From: Novosphingobium sp.
Lineage (GTDB): Bacteria; Pseudomonadota; Alphaproteobacteria; Sphingomonadales; Sphingomonadaceae
Assembly (NCBI GenBank): GCA_020853995.1
Contig: JADYXV010000337.1
Span: 1-12,941 of the forward strand
Direction of reading: 5' to 3'
DNA length: 12,941 nucleotides
The translations under genes were made by a program, and so were the position numbers. The notes under the pieces are model-generated. The model was not told where the DNA came from, made no database searches, and was given only the letters and a program-made list of their open reading frames with translations. Of the stretch, positions 6,357-12,941 are shown piece after piece. The first letter of the stretch is position 1; the number at the start of each line of letters is the position of its first letter.

Positions 6357-7229
6357 ATGCTGTTCCTGCTGGCTGCAATAGCTGCCGATGCACCCCCGCC
6401 TGCCAATGCCCCACTACCTGCCAATGGCTATGTCCCGCCAAAGGTCAGCGCGCCCGCACCGCGATTCCCGCCGGTTGCGGCAGGCGCAGCTTTTGCCCAA
6501 TGCCGCGAGTGTCCGGAAATGGTGGTGATCCCGCCGGGCGAATTCGTGATGGGATCAAGCCAACAGGAACGCCGCGCGCTGGGCGTGTTGGCCATGTTCG
6601 ACAAGATGGAAGAGCCGCGCCATCTTGTGCGGATCGGCTATCGCTATGCCGTCGGGCGTTATGCCGTAACGTTTGACCAGTGGGATGCCTGCGTGGCCGA
6701 TGGTGGTTGCGCAGGCTATGTTCCGGCCGATGCGGGTTGGGGCAGGGGCCGCCGTCCGGTGATCAACGTCAACTTTGCCGATGCGCAGGGCTATGTTGCG
6801 TGGCTATCGAAACGCACTGGCCAGAAGTACCGACTGCTAAGCGAGGCCGAGTGGGAATATGCAGGCCGCGCCGGAACCGACACATACTATCCGTTCGGCA
6901 ATACGATTGATCCCGCAAAGGCCAATTACGGTAACAATCTGGACCGGACGACGCAGGTTGGCAGCTATCTGCCGAACCGCTTTGGCCTCCATGATATGAC
7001 TGCCAACGTGGCGCAATGGGTGCAGGATTGCCACCACGATGACTATGTCGGTGCGCCTGCCGATGGCTCGGCCTGGGTTTCGGGGCCGTGCACCTTGCGC
7101 AATGTGCGCGGAGGCGGGTGGAGCCTTTCGGGGTGGAGCGTCCGCGTGGCCCAGCGGATTGGCGATCCGCCGGGCGCACGCAACGATCATCTGGGCTTTC
7201 GCGTCGCCCGCGATCTGCCTCAGGATTGA
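6357..7229 (+). CDS. SUMF1/formylglycine-generating-enzyme-like protein lacking the active-site cysteines
   Basis: A 290-residue protein with the FGE-sulfatase (SUMF1/EgtB/PvdO) fold. It has a short hydrophobic N-terminus and a Pro/Ala-rich stretch (1-45), then MVVIPPGEFVMGS (55-67) and RYAVGRYAVTFDQWDACVADGGCAGY (96-121). RRPVINVNFADAQGYVAWLS (132-151), YRLLSEAEWEYAGRAGT (158-174), FGLHDMTANVAQWVQD (209-224) and the C-terminal RGGGW...LGFRVAR (251-285) follow. In true FGE a Cys pair sits after the RGGSW-like motif; here that region is RGGGWSLSGWSVRVAQR with no Cys. Formylglycine synthesis is therefore unlikely, and no sulfatase gene is nearby. The Cys pairs present (49/52, 112/118, 225/245) fit disulfides in an exported protein. 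ATG at 6357 follows GAAGGA by 6 bases and starts 3 bases after the previous stop, so it is the third gene of the operon. Confidence 0.82.
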   Translation: MLFLLAAIAADAPPPANAPLPANGYVPPKVSAPAPRFPPVAAGAAFAQCRECPEMVVIPPGEFVMGSSQQERRALGVLAMFDKMEEPRHLVRIGYRYAVGRYAVTFDQWDACVADGGCAGYVPADAGWGRGRRPVINVNFADAQGYVAWLSKRTGQKYRLLSEAEWEYAGRAGTDTYYPFGNTIDPAKANYGNNLDRTTQVGSYLPNRFGLHDMTANVAQWVQDCHHDDYVGAPADGSAWVSGPCTLRNVRGGGWSLSGWSVRVAQRIGDPPGARNDHLGFRVARDLPQD

Positions 7230-7247
7230 ACGAAAGCCGCCGTTGCA

Positions 7248-7778
7248 TCAGCCCAGCTTGCGCAAGGGCTCCGATCCGTCCCAGTCCTTGCCGGCGTCCT
7301 TGATCATCTGGAAGATGCCCTCTGCGCCGGTCATGTTTTGCAGCAGTTCAATGACATGGCCGGGGCCTTGGCCCGGATCAACATAAATCACCGCGCCATC
7401 GGCACCGACGGTGCCCTCGACCAAGATCTCCGCGCCCGCCTCGGCACAGGCCGCGCGCGCTTCTTCGATGGAATCCACGAAAATGCAGATGTGGTGCAGG
7501 CGGTCGGTCACCGCGTATTCGCCGGTATAGATCGAAGGTTCGGCGTTTTCCGCGCGGATCAGTTCGATCTGCACATCACCCCAATAGGCGATGGCGATGG
7601 AGAAGACCGCGCCGGTGGGCACACCCTGATACTTGCAATCGCCCAGCGCCACGTTCTCCATCAGGTAGAACGGGCCGACGCCCATCGTTTCGGTCCAGTA
7701 TTTCACCGCTGCGTCAAAGTCTTGCGGCAAATAGGCGAGCTGGCCGACAGGGCCGAGTTCGGTAATCTTGCGGGTCAT
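7248..7778 (-). CDS. VOC (glyoxalase/bleomycin-resistance fold) family protein
   Basis: A 176-residue protein with two paired beta-alpha-beta modules of the vicinal-oxygen-chelate fold. Module 1 has VGQLAYLPQDFDAAVKYWTETMGVGPF (11-37) and VQIELIR (69-75). Module 2 has LHHICIFVDSIEEARAACAEAGAEI (94-118) and GHVIELLQ (140-147). Probable metal ligands, one per strand, are Gln13, Glu72, His95 or His96, and Glu144. Relatives include methylmalonyl-CoA epimerase, glyoxalases and extradiol dioxygenases; length and the single domain fit the epimerase/glyoxalase side better than a ring-cleaving dioxygenase. ATG (7776-7778) overlaps the E2 stop as ATGA, with GGAAGGG 8 bases upstream, so it is co-translated with E2. 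It may act on an acyl-CoA or 2-oxoacid intermediate of the same pathway; that part is inference. It ends 18 bases from the convergent FGE-like gene. Confidence 0.82.
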   Translation of the reverse strand: MTRKITELGPVGQLAYLPQDFDAAVKYWTETMGVGPFYLMENVALGDCKYQGVPTGAVFSIAIAYWGDVQIELIRAENAEPSIYTGEYAVTDRLHHICIFVDSIEEARAACAEAGAEILVEGTVGADGAVIYVDPGQGPGHVIELLQNMTGAEGIFQMIKDAGKDWDGSEPLRKLG

Positions 7779-9214
7779 GCAAACAGCCCTTCCGGTGCTT
7801 CGAGCAGGTTCTTGAAGGTTTGCAGGAACTGCGCACCTGCCGCACCATCAATCGCGCGGTGATCAACCGACAGGGTGAACGAGATGCGGCTTTCGAACGC
7901 GATGTCGCCGTTCTCCGCCTCTGTCGCCACGCGGTTCACCCCGCCCACGGCAAGGATCGCGCCTTGCGGCGGGTTGATGATCGCATCGAAGTTTTCGATC
8001 CCGAACATGCCGAGGTTGGAGACGGAGAAGGTGCCGCCGTCCATGTCTTCATAGCCGAGCTTGCCTGCCTGCGCCTTGTCGATCAGGGCGCGGGTGGTGG
8101 CGGCGATCTGGGCGATGTGCATGCGGTCTGCCTGCCGCACGATGGGCGTGACAAGGCCCTTGGGGCTGGCCACCGCGATCGACACATCGGCATGGGCAAA
8201 GCTGTGCACTGCATCGCCATGCACCTGCACGTTCACGTCTGGATGGCGGACGAGCGCGAGGGCGACGGCTTTGACGATGTAATCGTTGATCGAGGCTTTT
8301 GCGCCCAGCACCACATTGGCGGTTTTGCGCAAGGCTATCAGATCATCAACCCGCGCCGATGCGCGCAGATAGAAGTGCGGGATAGTCTGCTTGGCTTCGG
8401 TAAGGCGGCGGGCCACGACCTTGCGGATCTTGTCGAAGGGCTGGACCGTGGCCGGATTGGCGACCAGTTCAAACGCCGCACCGAACACCGGCGCTGCCGC
8501 CGTGGTCGGCTTCACCAGCGCCAGCACATCGGCCTTGGAAATGCGGCCACGCGGGCCGGTTCCGGTAATGCCGGACAGCGCGATGCCGTGGTGCGCGGCA
8601 AGGCGGCGGGCGAGCGGCGATGCGAAGGCTTCGGGGCTGTCTTCGACCAGTATGGCGCTGCCCTTCAAGGCGGCGGCGCGTTCGGGGCGGGTGGCCTGGA
8701 CCACATCCTGATACGTGATGCGGCCATTGCGGCCCGATCCCGCGATGGGTTCAATGTCCACGCCTTCGGCTTCGGCCAGCTTCAACGCTTCTGGGCTAAT
8801 CGCACGGTTGGTGACGATCTTCTTGGGAGCGCGAGCAGGTTCCGCCGCAGCCGGAGCGGGTGCAGCAGGGGCAGGCGCAGGTGCGCTGCCGCCTGATTTT
8901 GCCGCAACCGATGTTTCAGCGGGCTTGAAGCCTGCGATGAAAGCGTCGATTTCAGCGTCGGGCGTATCGGCATCTGCAAACACGCCCAAGAGCGCGCCCA
9001 CGGGATGGGCATCTTCGCTGGCAGGCGTCAGCAGGCGCTTGAGCACCGCGTCGTATTCTGCCTCAACCTCGTTAGTGATCTTGGCGGTTTCGATCAGGCA
9101 CAGGACCTGGCCCTTGGTAAAGGCGTCCCCTTCCTTGACCATCCATTCGGCGATGGTGCCTTCTGTCATTTCGATGCCCCATTTGGGCATGCAGAACGGG
9201 CGTATATTGGCCAT
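7775..9214 (-). CDS. 2-oxoacid dehydrogenase E2 (dihydrolipoamide acyltransferase), two peripheral-subunit-binding domains
   Basis: A 479-residue E2 core subunit that passes the acyl group from lipoate to CoA. The lipoyl domain (1-80) has VLCLIETAKITNEVEAE, with Lys45 as the lipoylated residue. An Ala/Pro linker follows (100-130). There are two peripheral-subunit-binding motifs: NRAISPEALKLAEAEGVDIEPI...GRITYQDV (136-171) and ASPLARRLAAHHGIALSGI...GRISKADV (198-230). The catalytic domain (about 255-479) ends with SVDHRAIDGAAG, giving the HxxxDG catalytic His452 and Asp456. Most E2 proteins have one such binding domain. ATG at 9212-9214 is preceded 7 bases upstream by GAGGAG, which overlaps the E1 beta stop. 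The frame is open 66 residues further upstream, but that lies inside the E1 beta gene and shows no homology. The acyl specificity (acetyl, acetoin-derived or branched) cannot be read. Confidence 0.92.
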   Translation of the reverse strand: MANIRPFCMPKWGIEMTEGTIAEWMVKEGDAFTKGQVLCLIETAKITNEVEAEYDAVLKRLLTPASEDAHPVGALLGVFADADTPDAEIDAFIAGFKPAETSVAAKSGGSAPAPAPAAPAPAAAEPARAPKKIVTNRAISPEALKLAEAEGVDIEPIAGSGRNGRITYQDVVQATRPERAAALKGSAILVEDSPEAFASPLARRLAAHHGIALSGITGTGPRGRISKADVLALVKPTTAAAPVFGAAFELVANPATVQPFDKIRKVVARRLTEAKQTIPHFYLRASARVDDLIALRKTANVVLGAKASINDYIVKAVALALVRHPDVNVQVHGDAVHSFAHADVSIAVASPKGLVTPIVRQADRMHIAQIAATTRALIDKAQAGKLGYEDMDGGTFSVSNLGMFGIENFDAIINPPQGAILAVGGVNRVATEAENGDIAFESRISFTLSVDHRAIDGAAGAQFLQTFKNLLEAPEGLFA

Positions 9215-9225
9215 GTCGCGGCTCC

Positions 9226-10239
9226 TCAGCGGTAGGCCAGAACCTTGCGCACCGCCGCTTCGATCTTGTCGACCGAAGGAAGGTAGGCAGATTCCAGCTC
9301 GCGCGCGAATGGGACGGGGGTGTGTGGCGGATTGACGGCCAAAGGTGGCGCTTTGAGCGCGGCAAAGGCCTTTTCGGCAACCAGTGCGCAGATATCGCCC
9401 GCAAGGCTGCACCGTGGCGGGGCTTCATCGACCACGATCAGGCGACCGGTGACTTCGACCGAATCCAAGATGGTTTCTTCATCGAGCGGGCTGGTAGTGC
9501 GAAGATCGATCACGTCGCAGCCGATGCCTTCGGCAGCCAGCCTGTCAGCCACCGCTTCGCAGAAGCCGAGCAGCAGGCCGGTTGAGACGATGGTGACGTC
9601 CTGTCCTGCTCGGCTGAGGCGGGCGTGGCCGAACGGGATCATGAATTCGGGATCGTCGGGTACTTCGCCGCTCATCCCGTAAAGCGCCTTGTGCTCAAGG
9701 AAGATCACCGGATCATCATCGCGGATGGCGGTGCGCAGCAGGCCCTTCACGTCGGCAGGGGTGCTGGGCATGACAACCTTGAGGCCGGGCATGCCGGTCA
9801 GGATCTGGTGCACGGCCTGGCTGTGCTGGGCCGCAGCGTTGTAGCCCGCGCCATAGGCCATGCGGATGACCGCAGGGCATTTGGTCTTGCCGCCGAACAT
9901 GTAGCGGAATTTGGCGAGCTGGTTCCAGATCTGATCGAGCGACACGCCGATGAAATCGGCAAACATCAGCTCGGCAATCGGGCGCTTGCCCGAAAGCGCA
10001 AGGCCCGCTGCCGCGCCCATGATCGCGCTTTCCGAAATGGGCGTGTCGATCACGCGGTCTGCGCCGAATTTGCCGAACAGGCCGGTCGATGTTGACCAGA
10101 TGCCGCCGATGGCTTCGGGGCCGCCGGGCGTGCCCATGCCGCCGACAATATCTTCACCAAGGCAAACGACGTTTTCGTCGCGGGCCATTTCTTCTGCGAT
10201 CGTTGTAACAACGGCGTTGCGGTACATCATTTTTGGCAT
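9226..10239 (-). CDS. 2-oxoacid dehydrogenase E1 component, beta subunit
   Basis: A 337-residue TPP-dependent E1 beta subunit of the pyruvate/acetoin dehydrogenase type. Family blocks in order: YRNAVVTTIAEEMARDENVVCLGEDIV (6-32), FGADRVIDTPISESAIMGAAAGLALSGKRPI (58-88), ADFIGVSLDQIWNQLAKFRYMFGG (94-117), GAGYNAAAQHSQAVHQIL (130-147), PGLKVVMPSTPADVKGLL (151-168), DPVIFLEHKALYG (176-188), DVIDLRTTSPLDEETIL (242-258) and DEAPPRCSLAGDI (271-283). Glu70 in PISE is at the position that contacts the thiazolium/aminopyrimidine ring in this family. It forms an alpha2beta2 heterotetramer with the next gene upstream. GGGGAG lies 7 bases before ATG 10237-10239, and the gap to the E1 alpha stop is 16 bases. 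Confidence 0.93.
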   Translation of the reverse strand: MPKMMYRNAVVTTIAEEMARDENVVCLGEDIVGGMGTPGGPEAIGGIWSTSTGLFGKFGADRVIDTPISESAIMGAAAGLALSGKRPIAELMFADFIGVSLDQIWNQLAKFRYMFGGKTKCPAVIRMAYGAGYNAAAQHSQAVHQILTGMPGLKVVMPSTPADVKGLLRTAIRDDDPVIFLEHKALYGMSGEVPDDPEFMIPFGHARLSRAGQDVTIVSTGLLLGFCEAVADRLAAEGIGCDVIDLRTTSPLDEETILDSVEVTGRLIVVDEAPPRCSLAGDICALVAEKAFAALKAPPLAVNPPHTPVPFARELESAYLPSVDKIEAAVRKVLAYR

Positions 10240-10255
10240 AAGTCCGCTCCCCGGC

Positions 10256-11230
10256 TTAGTACGAGATATAGACGTCGGTCAGGACGTCTTCGGCGGTGGG
10301 ACGATCAGCGGCTTTGGCTTGGCGCACGGACTCTTCGATGGCTTCCAATACTTCGGCATCCAGCGCATCAAGATCGGCGTGGTCAAGCACGCCTGCATCG
10401 GTCACGCTCTTGCGGAAGTTCTTCAGGCAATCGCGGAATTCGCGGATGCGGTCCAACTCGCCCGGGCCGCGATAGCGCTGCGGATCGCCTTCGAAGTGGC
10501 CGAAGAAGCGTTCGGTATCAAATTCGACCGCCGCTGGTCCATTGCCGGGGGTGCGGACGTATTCCAGCACTTCGCGCATGGTTTCAAACACGCTGAAGAA
10601 ATCGGTGCCATCGCCGCGCCAGACCTTCATGCCGAATGCTTCGGCCCGGCTGGCGATGTCGCGCTGCGTGCCGACTGCGTATTCAAAGCCGGTGTGTTCG
10701 GAATAGTGGTTGTTTTCGAACACGAAAATTGTGGCGGCCTTGGTGACGACGGCCATGTTCATCGCTTCAAACGTGGTGCCCTGATTGCAGGCACCGTCGC
10801 CCGAAAAGGTGATGGCGACGTGACCCTTGCCATCGATCTTGCAGGCAATGCCCGCGCCCACCGCGATGGGTGATCCTGCACCCACGATGCCGTTTGCGCC
10901 CAGCATGCCCTTGTCGATATCGGCAATGTGCATCGATCCGCCCTTGCCTTTGCAAAGACCTTCGCGGCTGCCCCAGATTTCCTTCATCATGCCGTTCACG
11001 TCACAGCCCTTGGCAAGGCAGTGGCCGTGGCCGCGATGGGTGGAGACGATCTTGTCCTCAACCGAAAGATGTTCGCACACACCGACCGCAACGGCTTCCT
11101 GCCCGCAATACAAGTGTGTGAACCCGGCGATTTCACCGGTCTGGATATCGGTATGAAGGCGTTCCTCGAATTCGCGGATCACCTTCATCTGGCGGTAAGC
11201 GCGCAATAGCGCCTCGCGGCTCAGCTGCAT
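10256..11230 (-). CDS. 2-oxoacid dehydrogenase E1 component, alpha subunit
   Basis: A 324-residue E1 alpha subunit that decarboxylates a 2-oxoacid on thiamine diphosphate and reductively acylates the E2 lipoyl group. The TPP motif is complete: GDGACNQG (144-151) to FENNHY (171-176). Other family blocks are IREFEERL (18-25), HLYCGQEAVAVGV (39-51), STHRGHGHCLAKG (63-75), CKGKGGSMHIAD (93-104) and GIVGAGSPIAVGAGIA (114-129). The compact length fits acetoin/pyruvate dehydrogenase (AcoA/PdhA-like) rather than longer branched-chain enzymes. ATG at 11228-11230 (MQLSREALLRAY) has AAGGGAA 8 bases upstream. The frame runs 24 codons further into the acyl-CoA dehydrogenase gene, but that start lacks support. 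No E3 gene is in the operon, so the complex probably borrows E3 from elsewhere in the genome. Confidence 0.92.
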   Translation of the reverse strand: MQLSREALLRAYRQMKVIREFEERLHTDIQTGEIAGFTHLYCGQEAVAVGVCEHLSVEDKIVSTHRGHGHCLAKGCDVNGMMKEIWGSREGLCKGKGGSMHIADIDKGMLGANGIVGAGSPIAVGAGIACKIDGKGHVAITFSGDGACNQGTTFEAMNMAVVTKAATIFVFENNHYSEHTGFEYAVGTQRDIASRAEAFGMKVWRGDGTDFFSVFETMREVLEYVRTPGNGPAAVEFDTERFFGHFEGDPQRYRGPGELDRIREFRDCLKNFRKSVTDAGVLDHADLDALDAEVLEAIEESVRQAKAADRPTAEDVLTDVYISY

Positions 11231-11243
11231 CCTGTCAGTTCCC

Positions 11244-12458
11244 TTATAGGCCGAGCACAGTCCGGGCGATGATGCCCGACTGCACTTCATTGGTTCCACC
11301 AAAAATTGTCCACGCGCGGCTGTTCAGATAGCGGGCCGAGGCGACTTGCGCCGCTTTGGAATGCACCGGAGCCGGGGCATTGTCGCCATAGAAGGGCCTT
11401 GCAAATTCAAGCTGCAAACCGGCGGTGCCGTAAAGATCGACGGCCAGCAGATCGACATCCTGCCGCAAGTTTGACGCCAGCAGCTTGCACAGCGACGTTT
11501 GCGGACCTGGCGGGCGGCCCTTGGCCACTTCCGACAGGATTTTCAGTTCGATCATTTCCAATGACTGGATGCCAAGGCGCACTTTGGCCATGCGGCGCTT
11601 CCATTCGGCATCATCGGCAAGCACCCCGCCACGGCCATCGGGTTCGTGGGCTGCGGCGCTTTCAATCTGGCCAAGATCGTATTCCAGCTTTGGCGAATGG
11701 CATGATCCGCCGCGTTCGTTTTCCAACAGGAATTTGGCCAGTTTCCAGCCATCGCCTTCTTGCGCCACGCGGTCTTCCACCGGCACGATCACGTCTTCAA
11801 GGAAGACCTGATTGACTTCATGATCGCCTGCCAGCGTCAGCAGCGGGCGCACCTGGATGCCCGGTTGGTTCATATCGACCAGTAGGAACGAAATGCCCGC
11901 CTGCTTTTTGCCTTCGGTATCGGTGCGGACCAGCGCGAACATCTTGTTGGCCCAGTGCGCGTGGGTGGTCCAGATTTTCGAGCCGTTGAGTTTGTAATGC
12001 GTGCCATCATCCGAAAGCGTGGCGCGGCATTGCAGGCTGGCGAGGTCCGATCCGCTGCCGGGTTCGGAAAAGCCCTGACACCAGTAATCCTCGCCCGACA
12101 GGATGCGGGGCAGGTACTTGGCCTTCTGTTCGGGCGTGCCGAACGTATAAATCACCGGCGCGACAAGCTTGAGGCCAAGCACCGTCAGGTTGGGAGCGCC
12201 TGCCAGCGCGCATTCCTTTTCGAAGATATAGCGCTGAACCGGGCTCCAGCCCGTGCCGCCTGCTTCGACAGGCCATTGATAGCCAAGCCAGCCCTTTTCG
12301 TTCAGGATCGCGTTCCAGCGCTGGCCGATATCGGGTTCGACGAACACGGTGGGCGATGCGGCGGCCCCGGCCTTGATTTCAGACGGCAACTTGGCGGCCA
12401 GAAACGCGCGCACTTCGTCGCGGAAAGCCAGTTCTTCGGGTGAAAGGTTGATGTCCAT
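11244..12458 (-). CDS. Acyl-CoA dehydrogenase
   Basis: A 404-residue FAD-dependent acyl-CoA dehydrogenase that introduces an alpha,beta double bond into an acyl-CoA. The helical N-terminal domain starts with LSPEELAFRDEVRAFLAAKLP (5-25) and contains KGWLGYQWPVEAGGTGW (55-71). The FAD-binding middle motif is WCQGFSEPGSGSDLASL (126-142), followed by GSKIWTTHAHWANKMFALVRT (159-179). The C-terminal flavin-contact segment is AWTIFGGTNEVQSGIIARTVLGL (382-404). At the position of the MCAD catalytic Glu (the YEGT motif) there is Gly387 (FGGT), as in acyl-CoA dehydrogenases that place the base elsewhere; I could not locate an alternative base. No strong ribosome-binding site precedes ATG 12456-12458. 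Its start is 8 bases after the thiolase stop, so coupled translation is likely. Substrate is unknown; the pairing with a thiolase-like protein points to beta-oxidation of a side chain or ring-derived acyl-CoA. Confidence 0.91.
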   Translation of the reverse strand: MDINLSPEELAFRDEVRAFLAAKLPSEIKAGAAASPTVFVEPDIGQRWNAILNEKGWLGYQWPVEAGGTGWSPVQRYIFEKECALAGAPNLTVLGLKLVAPVIYTFGTPEQKAKYLPRILSGEDYWCQGFSEPGSGSDLASLQCRATLSDDGTHYKLNGSKIWTTHAHWANKMFALVRTDTEGKKQAGISFLLVDMNQPGIQVRPLLTLAGDHEVNQVFLEDVIVPVEDRVAQEGDGWKLAKFLLENERGGSCHSPKLEYDLGQIESAAAHEPDGRGGVLADDAEWKRRMAKVRLGIQSLEMIELKILSEVAKGRPPGPQTSLCKLLASNLRQDVDLLAVDLYGTAGLQLEFARPFYGDNAPAPVHSKAAQVASARYLNSRAWTIFGGTNEVQSGIIARTVLGL

Positions 12459-12466
12459 CGGTTCTA

Positions 12467-12941
12467 TCAGCGTTCGAGGATGGTCACGGCCGAAACGCCC
12501 GGCGCGCCATAGACATGGGTGAATGCGGTTTTTGGATTGCCCTGAACCTGGCGTCCGCCGCCATCTCCGCGCAATTGCACGACGTTTTCGTAAACCTGAC
12601 GCAGGCCCGATGCGCCGATCGGCTCACCGCAGGCAAGGCAGCCGCCATCGGTGTTGACGGGCAATTTGCCGCCGATTTCGGTCATCCCTTCGGCCAGCCA
12701 GCGTTCCTGATCGCCGTCTGCGCAAAAGCCGTTTTCGGCCATATGCATGATTTCGGCGCCCGCTTCGGTATCCTGCAATTGGGCAACGGCAATGTCTTCA
12801 GGGCCGATGCCGGCCATGCGGAAAGCATCGGCGCTGGCGATGCGGGTGGCCGTGGCCTTGCCGCCGCCAATGTCGATGGACGGGGCGAATACTTCAAAGC
12901 TGCCGGGCGGGCGGGTGCGCATGGCAGCGGCCTTGAGCCGG
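12467..12941 (-). CDS. Thiolase-like protein, C-terminal part (5' end outside window)
   Basis: The frame is open to the window edge and gives about 157 residues of the C-terminal half of a thiolase of the SCP2/acetyl-CoA acetyltransferase group. Recognisable parts are ADAFRMAGIGPEDIAVAQLQDTEAG, LPVNTDGGCLACGEPIGASGLRQVYENVVQLRG and the end THVYGAPGVSAVTILER. Where classical degradative thiolases have GHPxGxSG, the His is replaced by Glu (CGEPIGASG). The second catalytic Cys (the C-x-G motif near the C-terminus) is not visible, as that region reads YGAPGVSAV. Both features recur in my memory of this subgroup, so they are probably not damage. The ATG at 12922 is internal to the protein. Its TGA (12467-12469) is 8 bases before the acyl-CoA dehydrogenase ATG, so this is the earliest visible gene of the leftward operon. 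Confidence 0.82.
   Translation of the reverse strand, partial: RLKAAAMRTRPPGSFEVFAPSIDIGGGKATATRIASADAFRMAGIGPEDIAVAQLQDTEAGAEIMHMAENGFCADGDQERWLAEGMTEIGGKLPVNTDGGCLACGEPIGASGLRQVYENVVQLRGDGGGRQVQGNPKTAFTHVYGAPGVSAVTILER

Noticed and set aside
6357..7229. A sulfatase-activating system
   Set aside because: The FGE-like protein lacks the active-site Cys pair and no sulfatase (C/S-x-P-x-R) gene is present.
6887..8578. Single half-sites CTATCCG (6887-6893) and CGGACAG (8572-8578) resembling the operator arms
   Set aside because: Each lies inside a coding region with no partner arm at the right spacing, so they are taken as chance.
7820..8896. 358-codon open frame on the + strand opposite E2
   Set aside because: Shadow of the E2 gene; composition is biased, no family motif, no ribosome-binding site.
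9215..9412. 66-residue N-terminal extension of E2
   Set aside because: It lies inside the E1 beta gene; GAGGAG 7 bases before ATG 9214 and the lipoyl domain start settle the start.
9950..10873. 307-codon open frame on the + strand across E1 beta and E1 alpha
   Set aside because: It spans the junction of two well-supported genes on the other strand and has no domain of its own.
1..12941. tRNA, rRNA, CRISPR array, insertion sequence or phage genes
   Set aside because: No cloverleaf, spaced direct repeats, transposase or integrase motifs, or long terminal inverted repeats were seen on either strand.

Overview
This GC-rich, densely packed window looks like the chromosome (or a large catabolic replicon) of an alphaproteobacterium. 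A sphingomonad such as Novosphingobium or Sphingobium is the best guess, from protein flavour and codon use only; no rRNA or tRNA is present to confirm it. I see no insertion sequence, integrase, CRISPR array or RNA gene. It reads as an accessory catabolic locus.

Layout. (1) 1-1043, +: 3' part of an MFS permease of monocarboxylate/oxalate:formate type. (2) 1044-1196: convergent intergenic region with two copies, in opposite orientation, of a 16-base palindromic repeat. (3) 1197-2747, -: FAD-linked (PCMH/VAO-type) oxidase, divergent from (4) 2945-3799, +: a Tat-exported DUF1838 protein. (5) 3947-7229, +: a tight operon of a GPH-type MFS transporter, a Gfo/Idh/MocA oxidoreductase (GTG start, 8-nt overlap) and a sulfatase-modifying-factor-like protein without the copper-binding cysteines. 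(6) 12941-7248, -: a tight operon read right to left: thiolase-like protein (5' end outside the window), acyl-CoA dehydrogenase, 2-oxoacid dehydrogenase E1 alpha, E1 beta, E2, and a VOC/glyoxalase-fold protein. No E3 (dihydrolipoamide dehydrogenase) is present.

How they may work together (inference). The right-hand operon has the parts to oxidise an acyl-CoA, cleave a 3-ketoacyl-CoA and oxidatively decarboxylate a 2-oxoacid. The left-hand genes offer uptake, a flavin oxidase and an NAD(P)-dependent dehydrogenase. Together they suggest import and breakdown of a carbon source I cannot identify.

The strongest new signal is regulatory. A 19-bp dyad, CTATCCG-N5-CGGACAG, occurs in the FAD-oxidase/DUF1838 divergent promoter region (2856-2874) and again upstream of the GPH transporter operon (3830-3848). 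Both 7-bp arms are identical between the copies while the spacer differs. The copies have the same orientation and a similar distance (108 and 98 nt) to the FAD oxidase and transporter start codons. This suggests a local regulon under one unidentified regulator that is not encoded in the window.
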